Shown here: one piece after another, positions 1 to 6,594 of the stretch
How the letters are laid out: every line of letters starts with the position of its first letter
Numbering within the stretch: the stretch's first letter is position 1
From: Endomicrobiia bacterium
Lineage (GTDB): Bacteria > Elusimicrobiota > Endomicrobiia > Endomicrobiales > Endomicrobiaceae
Assembly (NCBI GenBank): GCA_025998475.1
Contig: BNVZ01000071.1
Coordinates: 1-6,731, forward strand
Length of the DNA stretch: 6,731 nt
Direction of reading: 5' to 3'
Notes under the pieces: generated by a model
Databases searched by the model: none
What the model saw: only the letters and a program-made list of their open reading frames with translations
Told to the model about the DNA's origin: nothing
Program-made: the position numbers and the translations under genes

Positions 1-184
1 TGGAAAATATCAAAAGTATTTGTTAAAAGGTTCAAAATAGTCTAAAGAATAGATAAGTAATAGCAAAAGACGCTTTGGACTGCGATTTAACTTGAGTTTC
101 AGGTATTTGTAATTCTAAAATTTAATATTCAAGTTGTGTGAGGGGGCTAATAAAGAATTTTGAAGGAATTATTGTTTTTCCTTA

Positions 185-193
185 TGCTATAAG
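185..193 (+). promoter_or_regulatory. Extended -10 promoter candidate for the oxidoreductase operon
   Basis: The sequence TGCTATAAG matches the extended -10 pattern TGnTATAAT at 8 of 9 positions, allowing any base at n. No good -35 box lies at the usual distance, which extended -10 promoters can tolerate. Transcription would start near 200 and give a leader of about 44 nt. That leader would include the weak Shine-Dalgarno TAAGG at 234-238, five bases before the ATG at 244. This is the candidate that leaves a normal ribosome binding site. Confidence 0.35.
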
Positions 194-205
194 ATTGTGC
201 AAAAT

Positions 206-234
206 TTGACTTTATCACTTAAACAACATAAAAT
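206..234 (+). promoter_or_regulatory. Sigma-70-type promoter, TTGACT - 17 bp - TAAAAT
   Basis: A -35 box TTGACT (206-211; 5 of 6 to consensus) and a -10 box TAAAAT (229-234; 5 of 6) are separated by exactly 17 bp. By box quality it is the best promoter in the window. It sits very close to the ATG at 244: a start about 7 bases after the -10 box falls near 241, leaving a leader of only a few bases. If used, it would make a leaderless or nearly leaderless mRNA for the ferredoxin-type subunit. The extended -10 at 185-193 is an alternative. Confidence 0.45.
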
Positions 235-243
235 AAGGCCGTT

Positions 244-447
244 ATGTCAACAATTAAGGTTAATTCCGATAGATGCAAAGGTTGCAGTTTATGTATCAAA
301 GCTTGCCCTAAACAATGCATATCATTTTCAGAACAACTTAATAAAACCGGATATCATTGGGCTGTTTTAGAAAAAGCAGATGCTTGTATGGGCTGTGGGT
401 TTTGTTATTTGTTATGTCCTGATGTATGTATCGAGGTATATAGATGA
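244..447 (+). CDS. 2-oxoacid:ferredoxin oxidoreductase, delta-type 2[4Fe-4S] ferredoxin subunit
   Basis: This 67-residue protein carries two complete CxxCxxCxxxCP motifs. The first is C11, C14, C17, C21 with P22; the second is C48, C51, C54, C58 with P59. Each matches the pattern for a [4Fe-4S] cluster, as in the delta subunits (VorD/KorD/PorD type) of 2-oxoacid:ferredoxin oxidoreductases. It would be cytoplasmic and would carry electrons from the catalytic subunits to free ferredoxin. The ATG at 244 fits the family, whose first cluster begins about ten residues in, and a weak AAGG lies at 235-238. The stop overlaps the alpha-subunit start as ATGA (444-447), indicating translational coupling. 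Function is assigned from the motifs and neighbours; alone it would only be called a ferredoxin. Substrate class is unknown, so no symbol is given. Confidence 0.93.
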   Translation: MSTIKVNSDRCKGCSLCIKACPKQCISFSEQLNKTGYHWAVLEKADACMGCGFCYLLCPDVCIEVYR

Positions 448-1487
448 AAAAACTTGCAAAAGGAAATATTGCTCTATGCGAGGGTGCAATTGCAGCAGGT
501 CTTCAGTGTTATTTTGGTTATCCGATAACACCTCAAAACGAAGTTCCGTCTTATCTTTCAAGAAAAATGATTGAGCTGGGGAAAGTTTTTATTCAAGCCG
601 AATCTGAAATTGCAGCGGCAAACATGGTTTTAGGGGCAGCTGTAACGGGAAAGAGAGCTATGACTTCTTCTTCTTCTCCTGGAATATCATTAAAACAAGA
701 AGCAATTTCTTACATGGCAGGAATGGAAGTTCCTGCGCTTATAGTTAATGTACAAAGAGGTGGTCCGGGTCTTGGAAACATTGCAGGTTCACAGTCTGAC
801 TATTTTCAAGCTGTAAAAGGCGGAGGACATGGAGATTACAAAGTAATTGTTACCTCACCAAACTGTGTTCAGGAGATGTATGAAATGGCTTATAATGCTT
901 TTGATTTAGCCGAGAACTACAGAACTCCAGTTATGATACTTGCAGATGGTATAGTAGGACAAATGATGGAGCCAGTGGATTTCAACAAGCCTGACAAAAA
1001 AGATTTTGTTGAACAAGACTGGATTCTAAACGGCGCCAAAAACAGAGAATCTAGATCGGTTAAATCTCTTCTTATGAAAGACGGCGCTTTAGAACAACAT
1101 AATATTCAATTGCAGGAAAAATATAAAAAAATAACTGAAAATGAAGTTAGATATGAATCGTATCTCACAGAAGATGCCAATATTATTATGGTAGCTTATG
1201 GCATTTCTTCGAGAATAGCCAAATCCGCAGTAAAACTTGCAAGAAAGAATGGTATTAAAGCTGGGTTGTTAAGACCAAAAACATTATGGCCATTTCCTTC
1301 CGACGCAATAAATTCTATTGCTAAACCTGATGTAAAATTTTTGGTTGTCGAGTTAAATCACGGTCAAATGCTTGAAGATGTAAAACTTGCAGTTAATGGC
1401 AAAACAAATATTAAATTTTTGGGCAAAGCAGGCGGTGGACTTGTTACAGAACAGGGAATACTAAAAAAGCTGCAGAATGAAATGTAG
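444..1487 (+). CDS. vorB: 2-oxoacid:ferredoxin oxidoreductase, alpha subunit (VorB/KorA type)
   Basis: This 347-residue protein is the alpha subunit of a ferredoxin-dependent 2-oxoacid oxidoreductase, which converts a 2-oxoacid plus CoA to acyl-CoA and CO2. The N-terminal pyrimidine-binding domain (about 1-230) has the hallmark GYPITP at residues 25-30, followed by QNEVPSYL. It also has the serine-rich TSSSSPG stretch and [10 protein letters not shown], both typical of the family. The C-terminal domain (about 240-345) looks like the transketolase C-like domain. Length matches VorB-type alpha subunits, which are not fused to the gamma domain. GAGG at 433-436 lies seven bases before the ATG, which overlaps the previous stop. 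The VorB-like appearance suggests a branched-chain 2-oxoacid such as 3-methyl-2-oxobutanoate, but 2-oxoglutarate or another oxoacid cannot be excluded, so the symbol is a best guess. Confidence 0.92.
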   Translation: MKKLAKGNIALCEGAIAAGLQCYFGYPITPQNEVPSYLSRKMIELGKVFIQAESEIAAANMVLGAAVTGKRAMTSSSSPGISLKQEAISYMAGMEVPALIVNVQRGGPGLGNIAGSQSDYFQAVKGGGHGDYKVIVTSPNCVQEMYEMAYNAFDLAENYRTPVMILADGIVGQMMEPVDFNKPDKKDFVEQDWILNGAKNRESRSVKSLLMKDGALEQHNIQLQEKYKKITENEVRYESYLTEDANIIMVAYGISSRIAKSAVKLARKNGIKAGLLRPKTLWPFPSDAINSIAKPDVKFLVVELNHGQMLEDVKLAVNGKTNIKFLGKAGGGLVTEQGILKKLQNEM

Positions 1488-1509
1488 AAGTATTTTGTTG
1501 AGACAAAAT

Positions 1510-2250
1510 ATGAAAAAAATATTATCAAAACCTAAAAGTTTAAAAGATACAACTTTCTCTTATTGTCCCGGATGCGGACATGGCATAATTCACAGGCTTA
1601 TTGCGGAATGTATAGATGAGCTGGACGTAAGAGAAAAGACTATTGCTGTCGCGCCTGTGGGATGCGCTGTGTTTGCCTACGATTATTTTAATTTTGACGT
1701 TACAGAAGCTCCTCATGGAAGGCCTCCCGCAGTTGCCACAGGTATAAAAAGAACGAATCCTGATAAATTTGTATTTACATATCAGGGCGATGGGGATATA
1801 GCTGCAATAGGAATGGCAGAAACTATACACGCGGCAAACAGAGGTGAGAATATAACAATAATATTTGTAAACAATGCAAATTATGGTATGACGGGTGGGC
1901 AAATGGCGCCTACGACATTACTTGGGCAAGTGACAGAAACCACCCCTTTTGGAAGAGATCCTAAAAGAGAGGGCTATCCTATAAAACTTTGTGAGCTTCT
2001 TTCAACATTAGAGGGAACTACATATCTGGAAAGGGTCGCAGTATATAACCCTCAAAACGTAATAAATGCAAAGAAAGCGATAAAAAAAGCTTTTCAATGC
2101 CAAATCGACAGTGAAGGATTTTCGTTGGTCGAAGTTATATCGAACTGTCCTGTTGATTGGGGTATGACTCCTCTTGATTCTATAAAATGGGTCGAAGAAA
2201 CATTCATCAAATCTTTCCCTATTGGCGTAATTAAAGATAAATTAATCTAA
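1510..2250 (+). CDS. 2-oxoacid:ferredoxin oxidoreductase, beta subunit (thiamine-diphosphate binding)
   Basis: This is the catalytic TPP-binding subunit, 246 residues from the chosen start. CPGCGHG (C19, C22), C52 in VGC and C213 in NCP give the four-cysteine set expected for the proximal [4Fe-4S] cluster. GDGD at 93-96, followed by [11 protein letters not shown] at about 121-131, forms the Mg-TPP motif. An in-frame ATG at 1477 would add 11 residues and overlap the alpha gene by 11 bases. I prefer 1510 because family members begin shortly before the KPKSLKD-like segment and GAGA at 1500-1503 is well placed. The gene follows alpha by 22 bases, so it is in the same operon. No gamma-subunit gene follows. 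Symbols vorC, vorA and korB are all used for this subunit, so none is chosen. Confidence 0.92.
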   Translation: MKKILSKPKSLKDTTFSYCPGCGHGIIHRLIAECIDELDVREKTIAVAPVGCAVFAYDYFNFDVTEAPHGRPPAVATGIKRTNPDKFVFTYQGDGDIAAIGMAETIHAANRGENITIIFVNNANYGMTGGQMAPTTLLGQVTETTPFGRDPKREGYPIKLCELLSTLEGTTYLERVAVYNPQNVINAKKAIKKAFQCQIDSEGFSLVEVISNCPVDWGMTPLDSIKWVEETFIKSFPIGVIKDKLI

Positions 2251-2320
2251 TGGAACCCTCTAAGAACCTTCTAAAACTTTACAAAAAAATACAAAGCAAA
2301 ATGCATCATATCATGTAAAA

Positions 2321-2457
2321 GGAAATGCCCAAGCTCAATATAATTTGTGGTGATGTATTATAAAGGGGAAGGGACAGAGCAAAATTATAAAGAAGCAACT
2401 AACTAATTTAAAAAAGCAGCAGAACAATGACATTTTGGCGCTAGAGCAGAATCAACA
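2321..2457 (+). pseudogene. Decayed Sel1-like repeat protein gene fragment
   Basis: Reading across two frames recovers a Sel1-like repeat. GNAQAQYNL is encoded at 2321-2347, and after a one-base deletion VMYYKGEGTEQNYKEATN follows at 2350-2403. Then comes TAA at 2404 where the repeat expects a tryptophan, FKKAAEQ at 2407-2427, TGA at 2428 where glycine is expected (one change from GGA), and HFGARAEST. This matches the consensus A-Q-Y-x-L-G-x-x-Y-x-x-G-x-G-V through K-A-A-x-x-G closely, with one frameshift and two stops, so the gene is dead. Sel1-like repeats are TPR-like alpha-alpha solenoids that mediate protein contacts and are often secreted or host-facing in symbionts. Only about one repeat is recognisable; the true gene ends are lost. 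Confidence 0.75.
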
Positions 2458-2646
2458 AAAATTAATTCTTGGGAGTAAGTAGTTCCGCAGTTTTTTGCAG
2501 TTTTTGTAATTTATACCAAAGATCAAAACAATCAGGCGAACATGGATGTAGACATAAAGTGGCAATGACAGAACAAAAGCAAGGGTATGGAAGTTGATTG
2601 TCGTCTTTGCAGGCAGCAGGTTTGAGTATCAATATCTGTATAAAAT
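2458..2646. other. Non-coding spacer between the Sel1 remnant and glyQ, nothing recognised
   Basis: No ORF with a family signature is seen here. On the minus strand a frame stays open from about 2640 down to a TAA at 2462-2464 (roughly 55 codons, unusually cysteine-rich). It has no start of its own, no ribosome binding site, and continues antisense into glyQ, so I treat it as chance. A TATAAA at 2639-2644 could be a -10 box for glyQ but lacks a matching -35 box, and its start site would fall on the Shine-Dalgarno. The stretch is probably more of the decayed DNA that holds the Sel1 fragment. Confidence 0.4.
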
Positions 2647-2658
2647 TTGGGAGATTAT

Positions 2659-3498
2659 ATGAACTTTCAAGAGATTATTATGACTTTGCAGAAGTTTTGG
2701 GCGAGACAAGAATGTCTTATATGGCAACCTTATGATTTAGAAAAAGGCGCAGGGACATTTAACCCCGCTGCATTTTTACGTTCTTTAGGCCAAAAACCGT
2801 GGAATGTGGCTTATGTTGAACCTTCCAGAAGACCTACAGACGGAAGATATGGCGAAAATCCAAATAGATTGCAACGTTATTATCAGTTTCAGGTTATTAT
2901 GAAACCTGTCCCTAAAAATATACAGCGAATATATTTAGAAAGTTTAAAGGCAATGGGTCTTAATCCCAAAAAACATGATATAAGATTTGTTGAGGACGAT
3001 TGGGAATCTCCAACTCTTGGCGCATGGGGACTTGGGTGGGAGGTGTGGATTGACGGTATGGAAGCAACACAGTTTACATATTTTCAGCAGGTTGGAGGTA
3101 TTTCTTTAAACCCGATTTCTGTTGAAATTACATATGGTATTGAAAGAATTGCAATGTATGTTCAAAAGAAAGACAACATATATGATTTACAATGGACTGA
3201 TAATTTGACTTATGGTGATGTTCATCTTGAAGATGAGAAACAATGGTCTTTTTATAATTTTGAAAAAGCAAATGTGGATATGTTAAAACAACACTTTTAT
3301 GATTGGGAAAACGAGGCAAAAAAACTTGTGCAGGAAAACCTACCTATTCCTGCTTATGATGCAGTCATGAAGTGTTCTCATTTATTTAATTTGCTTGATG
3401 CAAGAGGCACAATTTCTGTTTCCGAAAGAGTTGGTTATATTTTAAGAGTTCGTACCATTGCAAGGATTGTTGCTGAAGAATACTTGGCTATATGCTAG
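2659..3498 (+). CDS. glyQ: Glycyl-tRNA synthetase, alpha subunit
   Basis: This 279-residue protein is the catalytic alpha subunit of bacterial alpha2beta2 GlyRS, which forms glycyl-adenylate and charges tRNA-Gly with GlyS. Family signatures run the full length: the WQPYD N-terminal segment, [17 protein letters not shown] from residue 54, the [19 protein letters not shown] block and [10 protein letters not shown] at about 110-147, and the class II motif 3 region [12 protein letters not shown] at about 156-167. The ATG at 2659 is preferred over the in-frame TTG at 2647 because homologues start MNFQ and GGGAGA at 2649-2654 is a good Shine-Dalgarno. The protein ends EEYLAIC, lacking the RExLGFP-like tail common in homologues (E. 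coli GlyQ is 303 residues), but all catalytic regions are present. Its usual partner glyS lies 805 bp further on. Confidence 0.97.
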   Translation: MNFQEIIMTLQKFWARQECLIWQPYDLEKGAGTFNPAAFLRSLGQKPWNVAYVEPSRRPTDGRYGENPNRLQRYYQFQVIMKPVPKNIQRIYLESLKAMGLNPKKHDIRFVEDDWESPTLGAWGLGWEVWIDGMEATQFTYFQQVGGISLNPISVEITYGIERIAMYVQKKDNIYDLQWTDNLTYGDVHLEDEKQWSFYNFEKANVDMLKQHFYDWENEAKKLVQENLPIPAYDAVMKCSHLFNLLDARGTISVSERVGYILRVRTIARIVAEEYLAIC

Positions 3499-3765
3499 GT
3501 GGTAATGTATAAATGTTTATCACAATTATTTGTGTCGCCACTTGCTATGAGTCCGCAATCTAAAATATTTGATGGTAAACTTAAATGACGATAAAGCAAT
3601 TCAGTGACGCCAAGTTAAAATTATTACAAATTGCAAATTTATATAGGACACATATAATGGTTCCTTAAGAAAAGTACAATTTCGATGTATAATAGTGTCT
3701 GGAAAAAATATAATTTATACGGAAGGTCTAATAAGAATATTATAGCTATAGTTATTAAAGCGGTA
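3499..3765. other. Degenerate spacer after glyQ, no gene recognised
   Basis: All frames on both strands are broken by stops or give sequence I cannot match to a family. A minus-strand frame at about 3639-3830 begins inside the decayed transposase and is a shadow. A plus-strand frame from about 3656 to 3792 has no start signal or recognisable motif. The part next to 3765 probably includes the old right end of the IS200-type element, which carries no terminal inverted repeats in this family and is hard to bound by eye. I see no convincing terminator directly after glyQ. Confidence 0.4.
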
Positions 3766-4241
3766 TCAGCAGTGGAAATTGAAGATCTGTAATTGTTGCT
3801 GTAGATCTTTGACCCCCTGTTTAGCAACATAGCCCAAGAGTCCCTTCTGTTTCCTACTTGCTACTGCTGCAATAAAGTCATCGCTCCAACGCCGCCACCC
3901 ACAAAGTTCTTTTTTTAAATCAATTGACGGCAAAACATCTCACGTGCTGTTATACTTTTAATAACTTGTATTACTTGGCATTGGTGAGAACTTTGGGCTG
4001 CAACTTAATGGGTAGTGAGTGATTGCCATCTATTTCCGATTTGCTCAAAACTCTATGTTTACAGCGTTACCAAATTTCTTTTGTTATTTGAATTACTATT
4101 ACAACGCTAAATATTACCAAATATAGCTTTTCTTATGCTTTTAGGCGTTACAAAATGATAGTGTATCTTATATGCACTATGCTGTCTGCTTTTTCAAGCG
4201 TTTCCATAGCCTAATTGTACTACTTTAAGCGGTTTGCTCAT
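3766..4241 (-). pseudogene. IS200-type transposase remnant (IS200/IS605 family TnpA, Y1 HUH type), multiply frameshifted
   Basis: Reading the minus strand across all three frames recovers a TnpA in the right order and of the right size (476 bp, about 158 codons; IS200 TnpA is about 150). From ATG 4241: a TGA at 4196-4194, then AYKIHYHFV ending at 4149, the N-terminal strand of Y1 transposases, and a TAG at 4109-4107. In a second frame, DGNH at 4030-4019 sits where the HUH motif (D-x-x-H-x-H) belongs. Back in the first frame, VIKSITAREMF spans about 3965-3933. In the third frame, LKKEL, WSDDFIAAV (3888-3862) and GYVAKQG follow, with the presumed catalytic tyrosine at 3831-3829 and a stop at 3768-3766. 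Family members read LWGGEFWSDG and YVKNQG here. It cannot encode an active enzyme. Element ends and subterminal hairpins were not found. Confidence 0.85.
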
Positions 4242-4276
4242 GGCTTGCTTGGGGGGCGATAGTTTAACAATTATTT

Positions 4277-4285
4277 TGTTATAAA
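4277..4285 (+). promoter_or_regulatory. Extended -10 promoter candidate for glyS
   Basis: TGTTATAAA matches the extended -10 pattern TGnTATAAT except for the last base. There is no good -35 box at 17 bp; TTAACA at 4264-4269 is too close. Transcription would begin near 4292, at the edge of the Shine-Dalgarno, giving a very short leader. It lies just upstream of the start of the transposase remnant, so glyS expression may now depend on sequence at or next to the old insertion. Confidence 0.3.
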
Positions 4286-4303
4286 ATAAAAGCGGAGTAA
4301 AAA

Positions 4304-6415
4304 ATGGTTGATGAAAATATAAAAAACGCTTTACTTGAGATTGGCACAGAAGAAATACCGTCATCATACATTGAACCAGCTTTAAAGCAGATGGAACAAA
4401 TTGCTGCAAAAATGTTTAGCTCTTTAGGGTTGAAATACGATGCAATGAAAACTTATGGTACTCCGAGAAGACTTGTTTTGATTATTGAAAATATTGCAGA
4501 AAAGAGTGATGATAAAATAGAAGAAATTTTAGGACCGTCATTGAAAGCCGCTAAAGACGCGCAAGGTGAATTCTCTCAGGCAGCTATAGGTTTTGCTGCA
4601 AAAAGCGGCGTAACGCCTGAAAAACTTGTTATAAAAGTAACTGAAAGAGGAGAATATCTTTCTTTTATCAAAAAAACTAAGGGAGAGAAAACGGATAAGC
4701 TTTTAGTTATAATTTTTCCAGAGGTAATAAAAGGAATATCTTTCCCTAAGGCAATGATGTGGGAAGAAAGCGGACTTAAATTTGCAAGACCTATAAGAAA
4801 TATAATAGCGCTTTATGGTAAAAAAATAATTAAATTTAAAATTGCTGATGTTGGATCGTCAAATTGGACTATAGGACTCCATGCTTATGATAACAGTAAA
4901 ATAAAAATAGATTCTCCTGAAAATTACGTTGTGACAATGAAAAATAAATCTGTACTTGTCGATCAAAAAGAAAGACGCTATAAAATGAAAAGATCGATAG
5001 GGTCTGTTGTTGAAGATATTGGCAGTATAATCTATGACGAAGAACTTATTGACGAAATAAATTATCTTGTTGAATACCCTTCAGCTGTTTTATGCGCTTT
5101 TGATAAAAAATATCTTGATTTACCCTCGGAAGCGCTTACGGTGTGCATGAAAAAAACTCAGAAATGTTTTGCCGTAAATGATAAAGCAGGTAAGTTTTCA
5201 AATTATTTTATTGGAGTCAAGAATGGGATTTCAGCATATCAGAAAGTTGTAAAAGAGGGATACGAAAGGGTTGTTGCCGCAAGACTTGCAGATGCTGAAT
5301 TTTTTTATCGTAACGACTTAAAAACTGGGCTTTCTGCTAATGTGGAAAAATTAAAAGGTGTTGTTTTTCACAAAGAGATAGGAACAGTTTATGAAAAAAT
5401 CGAACGTATTAAACAAATAGCAGATCTTTTTAATAAAGAATTTAATATGCAAATTAACAGCGCATTACTTGAAAAAGCAATAATGTTTTCAAAAGCTGAC
5501 TTGGTAAGCGAAATGGTTTTTGAATATCCAGAACTTCAGGGTGTAATGGGTAAAATTTATGCTTTAAAGTTAGGGGAAAACCCAGAACTTGCCGAGTCTA
5601 TAGAACAACATTACCTTCCTCTAAGTGCATCAGGACAGCTTCCATCAAACAAAATAGCGTTGTTGATATCTTTGGCTGACAAGATAGATACTCTAGCTGC
5701 AAATTTTTCCATAGGACTTGAGCCATCAGGTTCGGCAGATCCTTATGGTTTAAGAAGATATGGAATAGGTTTTATAAGAATTGTAATGGAGAATTTGCCA
5801 AATCAAGACTTGTCGGAAGCTGTTGCAAAAGTTTTTGAGTTTTTACCTGAAAACGTAAAAAGCAATCCTAGAACAAAAAATGCTTATGAAAGACTGATTA
5901 ACTTCTTATGGCAGAGAATAGATGGAGTTCTCCAAGCGCAAGGTTATAGTTCTTATGAAGTAAAAGCAGTTGCAAATGAATCGAAAATTTATAAGTTGAA
6001 AGCTCTTGGCTCTTTGCAACCTAAGCTTAACGCTTTGCAAAATGCGATAAAGAAAGGCGATTTCATATCTGTAGCTGCCGTGTTTAAAAGAATAAACAAT
6101 ATTGTAAATCAGGCAAAACAGCAAAATATAAATATATCACAAACAATCAACGAATCTTTACTTTCTAATGATGCCGAGAAAATTCTTTTTATCTGCACCA
6201 AAGAGATAAAGACGAAAATTGAAAATTATATATCAAAAAATGAGTATAGTAAGGTTTTTGATAAAGTTTTGGATATAAAACCTGCAATTGACTGCTTCTT
6301 TGATAAAGTTATGGTTATGGCGGAGGATGAATCTGTAAAATTAAACAGAATTTCTCTATTAAATTGTATAAGAACTATATTTGCAGGATTTATAGATTTT
6401 TCGGCTTTACAATAG
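4304..6415 (+). CDS. glyS: Glycyl-tRNA synthetase, beta subunit
   Basis: This 703-residue protein is the beta subunit of alpha2beta2 GlyRS and supplies most of the tRNA-binding surface. It starts with LLEIGTEEIPSSY, then YGTPRRL, FARPIRN, the EYPSAVL segment and ARLADAEFFYRND, all typical of the N-terminal and central GlyS domains. The HD-like domain is represented by DLVSEMVFEYPELQGVMG and ADKIDTLAANF, followed by DPYGLRR at about 479-485. The C-terminal DALR-type anticodon-binding domain ends FFDKVMVM (about 665-672) and DFSALQ, matching the normal end of the family, so the gene is complete (E. coli GlyS is 689 residues). GGAG at 4294-4297, six bases from the ATG, supports the start. It works only with GlyQ, encoded upstream beyond the transposase remnant. 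Confidence 0.97.
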   Translation: MVDENIKNALLEIGTEEIPSSYIEPALKQMEQIAAKMFSSLGLKYDAMKTYGTPRRLVLIIENIAEKSDDKIEEILGPSLKAAKDAQGEFSQAAIGFAAKSGVTPEKLVIKVTERGEYLSFIKKTKGEKTDKLLVIIFPEVIKGISFPKAMMWEESGLKFARPIRNIIALYGKKIIKFKIADVGSSNWTIGLHAYDNSKIKIDSPENYVVTMKNKSVLVDQKERRYKMKRSIGSVVEDIGSIIYDEELIDEINYLVEYPSAVLCAFDKKYLDLPSEALTVCMKKTQKCFAVNDKAGKFSNYFIGVKNGISAYQKVVKEGYERVVAARLADAEFFYRNDLKTGLSANVEKLKGVVFHKEIGTVYEKIERIKQIADLFNKEFNMQINSALLEKAIMFSKADLVSEMVFEYPELQGVMGKIYALKLGENPELAESIEQHYLPLSASGQLPSNKIALLISLADKIDTLAANFSIGLEPSGSADPYGLRRYGIGFIRIVMENLPNQDLSEAVAKVFEFLPENVKSNPRTKNAYERLINFLWQRIDGVLQAQGYSSYEVKAVANESKIYKLKALGSLQPKLNALQNAIKKGDFISVAAVFKRINNIVNQAKQQNINISQTINESLLSNDAEKILFICTKEIKTKIENYISKNEYSKVFDKVLDIKPAIDCFFDKVMVMAEDESVKLNRISLLNCIRTIFAGFIDFSALQ

Positions 6416-6537
6416 TAATAATTTTAGTTGGCTATACTGTTTTAAGTGCTTGTCTTACGCGTCAGTTATTGTTTTTGAGATTTACATTAGATTTCTTTTG
6501 CAAATCTAGAGTTTTAAAATTATATATTTCAAACTTT

Positions 6538-6578
6538 AAATGAACCTCCGCGCAGCAAGTTTGCGCGGAGGTTCGTTT
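6538..6578 (+). terminator. Strong GC-rich hairpin, likely terminator (possibly bidirectional)
   Basis: A perfect 12-bp stem pairs GAACCTCCGCGC (6542-6553) with GCGCGGAGGTTC (6563-6574) around a 9-base loop. Flanking AAA (6538-6540) and TTT (6576-6578) can extend it past a T-G wobble. It is the most GC-rich and most stable-looking structure in this AT-rich window. The T-run after it on the + strand is short and interrupted (GTTTCGTTT), and the minus-strand side is also AT-rich, so it may stop transcripts from both directions. It lies 126 bases after the glyS stop. It could instead be a copy of a dispersed palindromic repeat. Confidence 0.65.
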
Positions 6579-6594
6579 CGTTTGGCAAACGAAA
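6576..6594 (+). repeat. Second small hairpin abutting the terminator
   Basis: TTTCGTTT (6576-6583) pairs perfectly with AAACGAAA (6587-6594) around a three-base GGC loop. Its left arm is the T-rich tail of the large hairpin and overlaps the three bases that could extend that stem, so the extended large stem and this hairpin compete. It may simply be part of a composite terminator. Confidence 0.5.

Noticed and set aside
380..574. Plus-strand ORF overlapping the delta and alpha genes
   Set aside because: It is out of frame with two clear genes and has no conserved motif of its own.
1477..1509. Earlier ATG start for the beta subunit
   Set aside because: It adds 11 residues not typical of the family and has a poorer ribosome binding site than the ATG at 1510.
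1540..1902. 120-codon minus-strand ORF inside the beta subunit gene
   Set aside because: It is antisense to a strongly conserved coding region, has no family features, and is a frame shadow.
2462..2640. Cysteine-rich open frame on the minus strand before glyQ
   Set aside because: It has no start, no ribosome binding site and no recognised family, and it continues antisense into glyQ. Chance is the simpler explanation.
3639..3830. Minus-strand ORF of 63 codons
   Set aside because: It overlaps the 3' end of the transposase remnant in another frame, matches no family and has no ribosome binding site.
3850..3900. Minus-strand GGGVGAMT resembling the FolD signature PGGVGPMT
   Set aside because: It is an out-of-frame reading of the transposase segment LKKEL...WSDDFIAAV. 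The flanking residues do not match FolD, while TnpA motifs lie on both sides in the right order.
4242..4409. Minus-strand ORF part antisense to the start of glyS
   Set aside because: Only the segment from the ATG at 4241 downward belongs to the transposase remnant. The upstream extension is a shadow of glyS.
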